Shown piece after piece: positions 1-12,378 of a stretch of DNA of 64,000 bases. The DNA is from Gentiana macrophylla (taxonomy: Eukaryota; Streptophyta; Magnoliopsida; Gentianales; Gentianaceae). The stretch's first letter is position 1, and every line of letters begins with the position of its first letter. Under the pieces are notes generated by a model, which did no database searches, was not told where the DNA came from, and saw only the letters and a program-made list of their open reading frames with translations. The DNA lies in the NCBI GenBank assembly GCA_026214975.1, contig CM047817.1:92918773-92982772 (forward strand). The letters run 5' to 3'. The translations under genes and the position numbers were made by a program.

Positions 1-732
1 TAGACATAATCTCTATGGGAATGAAACGTGTGATGGCATTTTGATGATGTCTGAACCATGTGAGTATGAATCATGTGGGTAATACGTATCTTATCTAATA
101 GATGACTAAAATACCATTTTAAGAAAAGGTTATGAATTCTAGAAATTTTGTCTAAAGCCTAAACATACCGATGTTTGTTGACTTATGACAATTAATATCA
201 CAAATAAATTGTTCATTAATGTCCATGACTGTTTTTAGAAACAGTTGAATGTTCTTAAGTGAAGTACAATAATTCGGAAAGCCTGAATAGTTTGAGCTAG
301 TACGAATATGAGATTGATGAACTACTCAGGAATTAATATTCAACTAGATTGAAGTAATTAATACATGAAGGGTGTTTCCGAAGATGTCTGAAAGAGAATC
401 AGATTCTCCCTTGAAGGATGCCATCTTCAGGATATGCAATTAGATTGTGTTCCTAAAATGGAAACTACACTTTATATGATAAAGGTGTGACGTAAGCCAT
501 GCAAAGTATCCCTTACGTGTTTCGGGATAGTGCTCTTATGCGATACATAAACTTAACCGAGTTCCATAGAATAAAGGTTGAATAAATTCCATATCAGATA
601 TGGAATCGATGACATCAAATCCATCTTAGCCGATGATTTAGGGTTGTCGTGCTTCTAGAAAGAAGGCAATGTCTGAAAGGCTTGGAGCTTAGTATGACAT
701 GTGCAACTTTGTGGAATATATTACCAAGTAGG

Positions 733-2085
733 CTAGGTATCATTTACTTACCCACGGAGCAAAAACTGTTTGTCTCCAATCACACTGTCTTGCAAAGGAA
801 GTGTTTCTTCCAAAAGAAACAGTGGGAGTAAATTGAGATCTCAAAAGAGTTTGAGAACCACAAAGAGACATTCAACTATTGGAACATGAGCAGAAACCAC
901 ATAGAGATGAGGTGTAAAACACTGTTCAGTGCACACAAATGTTCTATAAGTCTGTGGATAACCTCAAGCCTGAAAAGGCTGCTGGTATGTTCATCTTGAA
1001 GAATGAATATCTCACAACTTATGAAGGAATGTTTGAAAGGCTAGATTGAGAGATATGGCCAGGAGCCATAATATCTGAATTAGATTCCATCAGTGACAAC
1101 CAGGTTGTGAACCTAATCTGTCTTACCTAAATGGAATGTCCCTGAAAGGCTGACATGGATAGTAATATGATTACCAAAAGGCTATAGTGACGGCTGAGCG
1201 TACGGGGTGTAAACCTTGTAATTATCGTTATACTGCCAGCTTCGTATCATGGCTATATGTTAGTGTTGAAGACGATGGGAAAACATATCGATGTTCATAG
1301 ACAATAACATGATATGTGAGCCCATGAGATCCATTTATGGACTCAAACAAGTTTCTCTAGACAATTTCTTTGTTTGATAATCAAAGGAGTTTGATTTAGT
1401 CAAAAGAAGGGATATGACCAATGTGCAAGAAGGATAGGGAGAGTGTGTAACAATTTTGAGTAAGGTATTGTCTATCTCTCTCGGGAATTATCACCCCATG
1501 TCACAGTCAATTAATGTTTGGTATTTTAAGGTCTTTACGAAATCACTTGGATTAGCAGTTCTTATTTTTGAAAATAAGAATCTATAGTTATAGATTTAAC
1601 TGCTGTTGGTTTATAGTTTACCTATATAGATGTGATGCTAAAAGAGTTTAGCATAGATCGCGATAGGATATATTGCTAGCCGGTGTTCTCAAGATCTATC
1701 TATGTTAGGACGTTAGTCCTAAAGATAAGGTGAAAGATGATGCTTATAGAAGGTTTCCTTTGCTACTGCGATATGAGCCATCATAAAAGTATTGCCAGAT
1801 TTTCATAGTCCATGAAGAGTCATGAGCAAGAATGAAAGTAAATCTGTTAAATGTCGAGAATATCCTTAAACCAGTTAAGGATGGTTTCCTTGATTATCGA
1901 AATTTGGAATCAGATAAACGTAGATATACAGATATGCATCCTGAGTCTTATGAAGGCGAGTGGGAGCTACAGTCTGGGTTTGCAGTCACATTAATTAAGT
2001 GATATAGTGAGTTGTAAATGTTCTTAGCTAGAAATCACTGGATATTCTACAACTGGGCCAAAACACAGTAGTGCCTTGGAGGCGC
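733..2085 (+). pseudogene. pol: C1 pol remnant: integrase end, reverse transcriptase, RNase H
   Basis: These are the remains of the copia polyprotein that copies element RNA into DNA. At 733-820 a frame reads LGIIYLPTEQKLFVSNHTVL, the conserved stretch at the end of copia integrase. At 1074-1118 a frame reads SELDSISDNQVVNLI, the usual entry into copia reverse transcriptase. At 1330-1350 SIYGLKQ, a copia RT hallmark, is exact. Near 1610-1650 there is a damaged version of the YVDD catalytic region. At 1850-2003 one uninterrupted frame resembles RNase H, with NVENILK, then YTD, then QSGFAVTL. Stops and frame changes separate the blocks, so no functional protein is possible. RNase H is cut at 2085 by G1 and its tail continues at 45794. 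Confidence 0.7.
2081..2085. repeat. TSD GGCGC, left copy, of G1
   Basis: The five bases before the G1 terminus (TGATCGCG at 2086) match 45789-45793 after the other terminus. This makes 2086-45788 a single insertion into C1. Confidence 0.95.
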
Positions 2086-3531
2086 TGATCGCGTGCAAAG
2101 CACTTACTAGCAATAGGACTAGGTCTATCATAGCAGAGTACTGGCAAGTCAAGGTCGATCCCACAGAGACTCATAAGAACGTCTAATTATCAATATTGAT
2201 CTTGTCACAATAACGGTCTACGACCAACTATAATATTGACAGTAGCTATTTTGGTAACAATCAACTATCAAGATTATGCAAGTTCAACAAGGGAAACTAG
2301 AGTTTCTAATGTATTAGTTCAATTATGAGTAATTAGTTATCACCCACACATGCAACCGTCCTCCCCATCGGTAAATTTGTTCATTGTTCAACTACGGGTA
2401 TAGCTCCTAACCCTATCTATTCAAACAATGATAGTAGACAATCTATATGCAAGCTACCCTCCTTAATTGGTCCGTAATAGCCCATACACATAAAGAACTA
2501 GAGTTGTCGATATCGAGCGCTAACTCATACCGCAAACCCGCCTAAACAGCTGTCGACATTGCACGTTTCTAGGGTCCATTCTAGATAATGTCCAAACATA
2601 GCACTTCACTATTCGTATTTCATGCTAGTTTTTGATGACATGCAAATAGTTGATCAGGCTACATGTAAATTAAATCTATCGATCAACGTAGCTGGCGCCG
2701 ATTATCATGAATTAGTAATTTACTAGGTATTCAGATCTAGCGATATAGACCGTCGCAGATCTGAAGAACGCAATCGCTATTTCATGATTTCTTCACCAAC
2801 GAATCAGATCTATAACACATGGGGTAAAATAAACTAACTACTACATAATGAAACTAAATAAGCAATTAAAACATACTAGTCGAATAGAACAACGATAGAT
2901 CTACATCTTGGAAAAGACAGAAAATTTTACCCTCGAAGACGAGCGTGGATCTCCCTCAGATCTCTCCCTAGGCGGCGACTCCATCGTCTCTCTGACCAGA
3001 ACTCATAAAAATAAATAAAGAACAAAGAACTCTTATTGCATAATACTTGTAAATTGTGTTGTACTATTGTTACATTGAGTTCTGAGGCGAATCCTCTTAT
3101 TTATACCTATCTAAACCGACTTAGAAAACCTTAGATTTACCTCTCGTCCAAGAAAACGTGTTTCGGAAGGATCTCGAGCCTTGGTAAGTCATCACCGCCT
3201 CTCGGGTTACCGGGGGTATTTTTGTCTTTTTTCTTGAACCGACTTAACTTGGATGCTTCTGGAATACCCTAGGCCCAATCCTTATGTTCAGTCCACTCCA
3301 AATTCGTCCATCATGCTCAGCCCAATATTTCGTATCCTAAAAATCATCAAATAACGCACGAAATAATATCGAAATAGGGAAAATAAACGCTAAGTGCAGA
3401 TTTCTTGACTCACGAACCCGACATATGATATTCAACGTAAATGGTTCACTTTTATTGGTCAAAACAACTACTTTTAGCTCATAATGGGTAGAATATTGAT
3501 GCCGTAGAATAGACTATTTTAACCGTCATCA
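2086..3531 (-). repeat. G1 3' LTR
   Basis: This is a 1446-bp LTR in reverse orientation (TGATGACGG at the 3531 end, CGCGATCA at the 2086 end). It matches 42599-45788 once the S1 insertion is removed. On the minus strand a TATA box (TATAAATAA) lies at about 3098-3106. A U5 signature (rc of GGTCGATCCCACAGAG) lies near 2154-2170. Confidence 0.92.
3160..3212 (-). promoter_or_regulatory. G1 family-specific motif cluster upstream of the TATA box
   Basis: GC-rich half-palindromes of the form CGGGTTACCGGGG and TTGGTAAG lie directly upstream of the minus-strand TATA box at 3098-3106. The same motif recurs in the other G1 LTR (45430-45480), the leader (42399-42440, CTCGGTAAACCGG) and the end of gag (40693-40742, CGGTTTACCGGAG). 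The promoter role is inferred from position only. Confidence 0.5.
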
Positions 3532-3548
3532 ACTACCCCCCACTAGCC
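3532..3548 (-). other. G1 polypurine tract
   Basis: On the minus strand this reads GGCTAGTGGGGGGTAGT, directly before the TGATGACGG start of the 3' LTR. It is the expected plus-strand primer position. G1 non-coding sequence continues from 3549 to 3679, where C2 is inserted. Confidence 0.85.
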
Positions 3549-3674
3549 TTCTGCTCATCCGCGAGCACAGTATCAAGACGGAATGTACCTCCAAGAACAA
3601 TTCCCATTAACTACCACATATTCAATAAAGATTTCAAGCAGAAACATACATCATGCAGCAATCCATAAGCCCCC

Positions 3675-3679
3675 CATTA
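3675..3679. repeat. TSD CATTA, left copy, of C2
   Basis: CATTA directly precedes the C2 terminus TGTTAGG and is repeated at 14112-14116 after the C2 end CATCCTTCA. Confidence 0.95.
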
Positions 3680-5411
3680 TGTTAGGTGTAGTGCCCGAAA
3701 GACAATTTGTGTAATTGTTTTTAATAATGAATGACAGAATTTATCTCAACTTATTACTTGCTTTGTGCTTGTAAAGTAATACATCGCTTGCAAACCCTAA
3801 GTATATCTCAGATGTATTCACTTAACTTCGGTGTATGGATTACACGTGAGGATTGAGTTAGTGGTGATATACTTAAATCATAGTCCGTGGTGAACTTAAT
3901 CGAGTTTAGGGTCTCTTGATTAAAACACCAATAATGCGCCTGAACACCTTAGGGTGTGATAGTCTTATCCGGATTTGTCGGTAGAGGGTACTACGTGGGG
4001 CATTTATATATGATGGCATTCATATAGATTTGGACCGATTTAATCAGTATTTCTCGATATAATTCCATAATCGAGGAATCTTATTGAATCATTAGATGAT
4101 CATATAGGATCAACCTTAATCCCGAGGTGATCTGTGGTCTTTGCTTGTCCCGGGTAGTGTTTGATGTGTTAGTTACGGTTCACTTAGATATGTGTTCCAA
4201 GCCACTTCTCATTGGCACTATCTCCGAGATGAGTGAGTAGTTCGATCTTCACAGACATGGAATCCATTCCTTCTCAAGGGAAGTAGAGAGACGATCCCCT
4301 TGTTTGTTAGCCCTAAGAAAGTGATCGATCGGCCGAGTTTATATTTGACTAATTGATCACTAGTCGATGTGTGAACTAATTGATCATCGAGGGGTTGATG
4401 GTAAATAAGGATAAGATGTTTCGAGTCGGTTTATGGAGACTTCCCACTCAGAATGGATGATCTATGGAGGGTTAATCCGTATGTAGTGATTATATCAATG
4501 GACGCTTATTCACTCTACATGGGTTGAGTATAAGTATACATCTATAATCGGTAGAGTTCGATTTCGGGTTTATGGTGGCGTAATCCCGGAATTAATAATT
4601 AATGTACTTTTCTGCTCGATGAATAATTAATTATTGGAGCTACTCTAGTTATAGGTCCATTAAATCCCGGTGTGGCTTCGTAATTCGGACTAATAATCTT
4701 GTTATTTGGGCTCTCAGTGATAATTAATTGGTGGGCTAATTAATTGATATGCATGGATATTATTTAGTTGAATTTAAATAATATAATACACATAAAAGAC
4801 ATTTTATGTGGGCTTTTTGACCCAATATGTGGCGCCATTAATGTCCTAATAATTAGAGAGAAATTAGTTTTCTTGGATAATTATTTAACATGTGATTTAT
4901 CTTTTATTTGTTAAATGATAATTCATGGAATAATAGATAATAATATGATTTATCTTAATTTGTTTGGGATAATCATTTTATTTATCTTTTATTTGGAAAA
5001 GGATTAATGTGATAATTATCACTTAATTATTTAATCCTTGGAGGACATTGATTACTCTCCTATATAAAGAGAGTTCTCCCAAGTCTAATGGAAGGTACTA
5101 TTCACGTCACTATTCACCGAGAGAAATTGGCCGGAAAATTTCGGCCTCTATTCTTAGGGTTCGAGTTGGAAAAATCTTGGGATTTTTAGTTTGCATATCA
5201 AGGAGGCTCGTGTATCAAGAAGGGTGTCCACCAACCGCCGTTTGGAGAACACATCGGAAGATCTTGGCTTCTCTTCCTAATATTGGTAACATGATCTAAA
5301 CCCCCTTGTAGTTGTTAAATCCTTTAATTATGTATTGTAATATATAAATCGTGATCCATCCGCTGTGCGTATAGATCTAACTCGGTTAGATCTAAGAACC
5401 TGCATCCTTCA
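3680..5411 (+). repeat. C2 5' LTR
   Basis: It runs from TGTTAGGTG to GCATCCTTCA. A TATA-like box with TATATAAAGAGAG lies at 5060-5072, followed by the transcribed R/U5 part. It is near-identical to 12379-14111. Confidence 0.93.
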
Positions 5412-5413
5412 TG

Positions 5414-5431
5414 TGGTATTAGAGAGCCAGG
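5414..5431 (+). other. C2 primer binding site (initiator Met tRNA type)
   Basis: TGGTATTAGAGAGCCAGG starts two bases after the LTR. It resembles the plant copia site TGGTATCAGAGC. The extra bases relative to that consensus may be real or a sequence error. Confidence 0.8.
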
Positions 5432-8400
5432 TTCCACGATTTACATAGTATAATCATAATTAAACGATTTAAAGGAGTGGAATTGCATGTAGGTAAATTT
5501 AATTTATTGTTCTATGCATTGTTTATGATTGGTTGTCATGGTTGAAGAGATGGATTGGGGGTTGGCACTGTTTACCCGTTAGATCTATTGTAAACTCATA
5601 TAAACGATGAAAATTCGTTCATATGAGTATAGGAAATTATCTAATTTATTTTTATTGCAATTTTAATTTCCAGAAAATAGATCTGTTTAGTATCTGTTTA
5701 GATATTTCGTTTTTCCCGTTAATTGAGCCGTTGAAACGAAAATCCCTTCGGTCAGAATCAAGATTGGAAGATGATGAACAATCCCATCAAATTTGGCATC
5801 GATCAGAGTCCGTTTGGATGTCCGTTCGTTGCTGTAAAGAGGCTGCTGTAACAGAAAAACGCAGGATTCACAGAAACCCTAGCTGTGACTTCCTCGATTT
5901 TCTGGAAGTGTTTGGACCGTTGAAACGACGATCCAACCGGTCAGATCAATAAAGATGGAGTTTTTGACGTGGGATAAAAATTTCAGATCGATCGGGATTC
6001 ATCTTGATTCCCTTCCGGACTCGGGAAGTTTTTGATATGCTGCTGTAAAAGCAAGATTCAGCGGCTAGATGGGTGAATCACTGGAGAACATTGACAAGTC
6101 AAAGCTCCAATCCGACCGTCCACATTGAAGCCCGAGGAGTGGAGAACAGATCTGGAAAGTTTCGTTGCGATCCGAGTTCGTTTGGTTTGCCGATTGTCGA
6201 AGTCTTTGGACAGCTGCAGATTAGGGTTTTAATTTATTTTCGAATAGATTAGTTACGGGGGTGTCAACGGTCCATCTCGGTGTTTATTTTCCGCACTAGT
6301 ATACATGTGTAGATTGTATGAATAGAACCGGAAAATTACCATGACATGCATCATATCATGAATTCCACTCCATATGCATACATGTAGAAATTAATTCGAG
6401 GAATTAGTTAGGCATGTATAAAACACGCAATTAGTTTTAATAATTGTTTGATATTGATTAGAAACTAATTAGGGTAAAAACCGAGGAACACGGATTTTTT
6501 CAATCGTCGAGGTTGGTGATGGATTCTCGGTGAATCCCACTCTGCGAAAGCATAAGGAGTAAAATCCGAAACCTCGTGGTTAAGGTGTTGGATTCTTGGT
6601 GAATTCCACCTTACCTAAGGCGAGATTACGTTCTTGTTCCGTGAGTGTCTACGTGAAAGTTTGATGTTTAAGGATTGGATAATCACGGGCAAACAGTTCG
6701 AAAGTGGTTTAACCACGGTTGGGTGGTCAACAGTAGCTACGGCTCGATCGACTACACCTCCACGTGTGGCGTTTGCACGGGATCTCGCAAGGTCGAGTCA
6801 TCCGAAGAGCCACTACGGCTTAACGGAGCTCCCTACCCTTGATCCGTCCGGACGGCCACATATGTTCTAACGAATAGGTCGGGTGGGTTAGCCCACATAA
6901 CCGACAACATTCGGGCTGTGAATTATTGTTCCTTAATGTAACATCAAGTCCAAAAGCGTGATCGATAAACCCACCATTTTTTCAAAATATTGAGTGGGAG
7001 AGCGGAGAGGCGACACCGACCCCACGGCCTCTACTGTTGACCCAAGCAACGTGAGAGAATGGTGACGCTCGTGTCGGCTTTGATTTCGGCCCCCTAAGGA
7101 AGGCCTTCACCGCAATCAAAATTCAAGGCTTGGTCTCCGAAAGGATAGGATTTTGGGTACTCGTCGGGTCACCGACCGACCCTAAGGCGGCACACTCTGG
7201 GTCTACCTAAAAATCGAGACGATGAGGTCACACTCATAAAGGGTATTTTTGGTAGTACCTAATTTGAAAAAGGAAAGGTGATTGACGATCACAATGAGAT
7301 GTTCGATTCTCAATCTGATCTTCAATATTAATCGAAACCTCTTTGACCTACCCTAAGGCGGCACTGAGGCATTAGATTAAATCCTTGGAACGGTAGGATA
7401 GACTATAAAGTACTTAGTTTATGTTCCTAAAATTTAAGTAGTGTATGATTTGGATTTATTTTCTGTCAGTTTTATTTACAACTATTTATATATCTCTCTA
7501 GGGTACTAGACTGCTAGTGTATGTAAAATTGACTAGTAACGACTTCGTTAAAAGTGGTAAGTAACTAGAACGTTGTATTTATTAATCTCACATGCGATTA
7601 ATTTTTCGGAAGAGATATATCTCTTGAGCCTTCAAAACTTAAGTGACGTAAATAAGTATGTCATTCTTTGTCAATCGTAAGTGAACAAGAGACAACCGTA
7701 GTTAGTTTGAAAGGTGTTTGGGACGATAAAATTCTTCCAGTGAATTTTAATTGTGTAGCGTCTACACGAGAAATTTTCTAATAGAAAAATTGGAGAATCA
7801 TAAATTAAAGTGTCGCTAGTTAGACGGTATTTGGAACCGATAAACTAGTGGGAGCTTTTATGTCATATTTTTCTGATTTATTAGAAAATTAGTCCCACTG
7901 GGTAACGCTTTCAATAGACATCCCACGGTTCACGAGTAGTGTCTACTCAAACGAACTGCTAGTTCGAGACTGTTTCCTTTTAAGGAAAGTCTAGAATGGG
8001 AAAAAATGTCTGCAAGTGTTAATCATCTAAACTAAGTTTGAGGCTAAACCGAAACATTAATTAAAGAAAGTATAGGATAAGGAAAGTGATTTGGATCACT
8101 AACCAATGAATCTTAGCCACTTTCTTAACAGAGTAACTTGACTCAAGAGCTTAGTTACGTGGAAGAACAAGGAAGTCGTGCATTAACGATTAATAGAGTA
8201 ACAACGGGCATCAATTTCAGCTAGAATAGTGGGAGTGGTATGAGGAAATGAATTTGAATTCGATCCTTGAATATCACGGAAAATTTTATTTTTCTATTTT
8301 CAGATTCGTTGGAACAAATGGATTCACTTTCAACTCGATGTTGCCTCATAGAAAGTGAATATGACATTTGTAGTACGAATCCAAGACTCGGACTTTTGAT

Positions 8401-9634
8401 TGATAAAGTCAGAACCACTAAGAAAAGCTGAATAGGTATGTGTAACTCATCTAGAACTATTAAAGGTAAAAGGTTCCCGTATTAAGATAAACGACCTTTC
8501 AATATCTATTAATTAGTGCATATATCCCAGAGATAAGACCTGACGACTGGCAAAAGGTGATTCCTATCTCCCAGTCTAGGAAAACTATCTCAAAGGAACA
8601 ATGACTAAATTTCCTTTCAATCGGGAAAGGGTAATAGATTTAAAGGGGTAACATAGCTTGTTCACCATGACCTTCGGGGTCTAATGAAAGATACAAGCTA
8701 GTGGGAGATTTTGAGTGGTGACATTCTGTCTGATAACTACTCAAAACGTTGGTTAGTTTATCAAAAGAATACGAGGAGGAGTCTCTGGTTTTAGCAGAGA
8801 ATAGAGTATTCCATGCTCAGAAATAGGCTATCGCATAGTCTTTAGACTGATGCTTGGCCTACCTCCTAGTGGAATGTTTTCTCACTAAAGAAGAAACCAT
8901 AGACTTACCCTACATAGTTATTTATGTGCTACTATACACTGCTTAACTCGACTAAGATAATCCGTTGCAAAATAAAGGTTAACATCATTATGTAAACCGA
9001 GAAGTCTACCTAGAAGATGCTAGTGATTTTATGGATAAGAAGTGAATTCGGTTCACACCACTTCCATAGATGTAAGCATTTAGCATTTATTGCTTAAAGG
9101 TAGGACTGGAGATTTTGCACGTACGTTCAGATTGTGACTGTTCGTGAAATATCTTAATGAGACGAGTGAAGGTTGGTTATAAGATTCTAGAGATCAGAAA
9201 CTGACGGTTAAACTGTCACGAGTCTTTTGATAGAATCTTTAAATAACAGCCATAGACCTTGGAGTACGGTTACCCAAGGGTAGTTACTATCTGATTTAAT
9301 CAGACCACGTCCAACATCAGTTGTTGGTGATTACACTGATAAAAACTGCTAGATCAGAATGTAAATCCACCCAAAACATAGTGGGAGTATGGTTTAACCG
9401 TTGACCCATTGTGATTTTGTGGACTTTATAATCTCTTTGGGGTGATTGATAACCTATGGCTCTTGGTGGGTCAGATAGATTCTCGATTATAGAGGTTGGT
9501 TTGAAAACCTTAACCCCGTGAATGGAGTTTTGGTACTCAGTTGCTTTCAGACCTCTTGTAGAACCACCCGAGTGTCTCAGCCCAAAGTGGGAGCAATTGG
9601 ATCTACACGGAAAACTTGATCGGCTAAAAGCGGG
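5432..9634 (+). other. C2 internal region, left part, no recognisable protein
   Basis: About 4.2 kb lies where copia gag, protease and integrase would sit. Every frame is broken by stops, and the few short ORFs (such as 5623-5952 and 6634-6870) match no gag zinc knuckle, protease or integrase motif that I can recognise. The region is either badly decayed coding DNA or non-coding replacement sequence. Confidence 0.6.
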
Positions 9635-9817
9635 TGTCAATCTACCGGCAGTGTACCGGGTCTAATTGTAGTGTAGTCTGGTGAATCAAGTGTCGAATCC
9701 TCAGGGAAAAGAAAATGTAATTTAAAATGTGGTTAAACACCAACTAGCTATTATTATCTTGATCTAAGTCGCAATTCTTTTTAATTTAAAGCTATTCAAA
9801 TGATAATTAGATATTTA

Positions 9818-9861
9818 TATAGATATAGATATAATAGATATAGATATAGATATAATAGATA
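9818..9861. repeat. Microsatellite of TAGATA/TATAGA units
   Basis: About seven imperfect units of TAGATA, some shortened to TAATAGA, lie inside S2. Confidence 0.85.
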
Positions 9862-10649
9862 GTTAATAAGAACTAACCAAGACAATGTTATTGAATTATG
9901 ATCTCTTTTAGTTTTAATGGATGTGACCAATCTTCTTGTTGAAGTGTAATCGATTATGTGAAACGGTATACTCCTCGCCTAACAAATTCCCTCATACGAG
10001 TGCGAATTCATTCTATGCCTCCTCCTTGGTAAAACCGTAATTAAACCTAATGATTTGACATGATAATCTCTTGAGTATAAATATTCTATCCCGGATAAGA
10101 AAGAGGGTTCCGTTTGTCGACGGCCAATTTTACCTTCCGGTCTTTCTACCCTTTTCTCATACCCTAACGTCTCTGGTCAGTTCATAATTAGGTTATGGTT
10201 CTGTCCATACTGGTTAATTACGTCAATACAGACTATCAATTAGTTCAAGTAGAAAGAGATTCATCAAATTCAATATTTTAATCATATTTTAACTTAGTCA
10301 TCATCCATTTCCTAAAAGAGAAACATTTTTCAATTACATGTCTTGGCTAGTTGTATAATTAGCCTACATACATTATTACTAGTAGATAAAATTGAAAAAA
10401 AAACAAACAACATAATAATGTGAGAATATTACAGTTACAATTGTTGAAGGAAGGCTTCATCCTCCGAATGTCACGGCGTTGATAAATTCAACAATCTTCA
10501 ATAATTATTCTAACTATTACAACATTATTACTACTACTTTTTAGGCATAATGCCTCTTGAAATAATATTTCAGAGAGTAGATAATATAGGGAGATATATA
10601 TATTGGTATCCTTTTCATACCTCATAAATGAGGTATTTATAGGCGTAAA

Positions 10650-10800
10650 TCTTCGGTCCGCGCGCGCTGAACCCGATCGGCGGCGCCGGATTAACCGATT
10701 CGAATATCATGTGTCGTCGATACATACGGGTAACATGGGGTAATTATCACATAATCCGGCGTGGATCGGTTTATTCCGGTCTGCGCCGGGTTTGTCGCCA
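10650..10800 (-). promoter_or_regulatory. GC-rich motif island upstream of the S2 TATA box
   Basis: Inside an AT-rich LTR, about 150 bp contain repeated CCGG/CGCCGG half-sites (GGCGGCGCCGGATTAACCG, ATCCGGCGTGGATCGG, CTGCGCCGGGTTTG). The island lies just upstream, in minus-strand sense, of the TATA box at 10632-10642. This repeats the arrangement in G1, G2 and G3 with a different motif. Confidence 0.4.
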
Positions 10801-11046
10801 CTTGATGATTTTTGTATGATTTGATTCCGATTCTTCTACTTTGTATCACATAATACCGTATAACAACAACAAAACGACAAAAACACAGTAAATCGACAAC
10901 AAAAGTTATAATTTGTATTATGTTATTTATTTGTATTTATTAGATTTTTATATGTTATTTTACTATCATTTAATATTTTTAGATAAAATTAATCAATAAT
11001 ATGTATAAAATGTGATAACATTTTGTTATAAATTTAACATATATCA

Positions 11047-11870
11047 ACGGAAAAGAGTCGAATGAATAGGAAAGTTTAGACTTTGGCGCAAAGTTGAGTG
11101 GTATAGGGGTGATTCCACGACAAGTAGAGAGTTAACCGGACCTTGAACTCTCTCACCACTCGGTCTTGCTAGATTTCGTTAAAAGAGAAAAATAGGGTGA
11201 TTCCTCGAGACTTTCTTGCCGAACAACGGAATCGAATTCATTCGTAATGTATGGTTTTAGCTAAGAATGAATAACGGATTCGTTACAAAGCGTAAGATAG
11301 GGGTGATTCCCAAGACCTTTTTGTAGACTAACGATATCTTAATTCATTCGAAAGAACCTTTGGTAGGAGGCTGCCATGGCTTATATCCTTTGTGGATTTA
11401 AGAGAACCTCTCGGTCATTTAAAAGTCACATGTTTTAAAATATGTGGACTTGACCAAAATATTGATAAGTTTTTCGTAGACTGGATATCAATATTGGTAA
11501 TGTAGTAGTAGTATTAGTGTTCATAAATGATAACACTAAAACGGTTGGAAACAACATGGGTGTGCTATCTGAAGTCGGAAACTAACACGCCAAGATTCTC
11601 CGGATGAGAGAATTGGACTATATTCTAAGAATTTGATTCGGTCAAATTCACAAGAATGAGTCATTGGCTATCCCATCCGTCTTATTGGTTAAGATGATCA
11701 TGCATATACGTATGCAACATTCAATGAGAGTAGTCCTACCTTACATCTCAGGAATGATTCTCTAAATCTTCGGATAAAGAGAAAATGGGATAGAGTCTCT
11801 CTTGGATAATGACAAGTCAGGTTATCACAAGTCAATAGTAGTCGAATCTCGGATTCGAGCATTGAATAGC
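11047..11870 (+). other. C2 internal region, decayed pol, unresolved
   Basis: This stop-rich sequence lies where the end of copia reverse transcriptase would be. No RT motif is convincing. It leads directly into the RNase H remnant. Confidence 0.5.
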
Positions 11871-12010
11871 GTTTAGTATATCCTCAAGTATTTTTGAAGA
11901 ACGAGGAATAATGTGCTTGTATATTCGGGTGCAAACTTGAATATGGTTGACTACACTGATTCTGACTTGTAGTCAGATTAAGGATAATCATTAAGTTGAT
12001 CACGAGCTCA
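11871..12010 (+). pseudogene. pol: C2 RNase H remnant of copia pol
   Basis: One frame starting at 11871 reads through to about 11985 with stops at positions usually held by Lys, Arg or Gln codons. Visible blocks are YILKYF, then RTRNNVLVYSGANLN, then YTDSD, which match the conserved start of copia RNase H, including the catalytic Asp region. Because the frame is kept while four stops interrupt it, the damage here is substitution rather than indel. RNase H removes the RNA strand during reverse transcription. This copy cannot make it. Confidence 0.65.
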
Positions 12011-12365
12011 GTGTTTACTCATAGTGCTTAGAATTTTCCTTTTGGTCTGGGAGTAATTCCAGGTCTGATAAGCCGATATCACTTCATTGTGAAAACAGTG
12101 AAAAGATAGTTAGAAGGATCTTCTAAGTCACAAGAAGTCAAAAGCATATTGAGAGAGAGTACCGCCTGATTGGAAGGACCGGCAACGTTTCAATCCTAAA
12201 GATCGTCTCGAGTCGACAACCTAACTAATCAGTGTACCAAGTCGAGTGCTTGGTGGGTACAGCATTGATGGATATGTCTCATCTGCTTTTAGAGCAAGTG
12301 GGAGAGTGTTGTGAATAAGATGAGAAAGGGTGTGCTCTAAAAACAATCGTTACTTGTCATTTCGT

Positions 12366-12378
12366 GCAAGTGGGAGAT
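12366..12378 (+). other. C2 polypurine tract
   Basis: GCAAGTGGGAGAT abuts the 3' LTR start TGTTAGG. A similar string (GCAAGTGGGAGAG) occurs about 75 bp upstream at 12294-12306. Confidence 0.85.

Larger units (their letters stand above)
1..2085 (+). mobile_element. C1: outer copia (Ty1) element, left internal fragment
   Basis: This is internal sequence of a decayed + strand copia element whose 5' end lies beyond the left edge. Three short coding blocks appear in the usual copia order: integrase C-terminus (about 733-830), reverse transcriptase (about 1074-1700) and RNase H (about 1850-2085). The rest, including 1-730, is stop-rich and I recognise nothing in it. The fragment stops at 2085 where G1 is inserted. 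The copia sequence resumes at 45794 after the duplicated GGCGC, and again at 62000 after array N1. Confidence 0.75.
9635..11046 (-). mobile_element. S2: probable gypsy solo LTR inside C2
   Basis: This block of about 1.4 kb has the features of a reversed gypsy LTR. It runs from TGTCAATC at 9635 to CATATATCA at 11046. A U5 signature (GTGTCGAATCCTCAGGG) lies at about 9690-9706, just inside the end that also reads ACCGGCAGTGTACCGGGTC, as in G2. A minus-strand TATA box (CTATAAATACC) lies at 10632-10642. There is no PBS, PPT or second LTR nearby. The flanks (GCGGG and ACGGA) are not a clean TSD, so the exact ends are uncertain. It contains a TAGATA microsatellite and a GC-rich island. Confidence 0.55.

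Noticed and set aside
9630..11051. Clean target-site duplication for S2
   Set aside because: The flanks GCGGG and ACGGA agree at only three of five bases, so S2 is kept as a probable solo LTR with uncertain ends.
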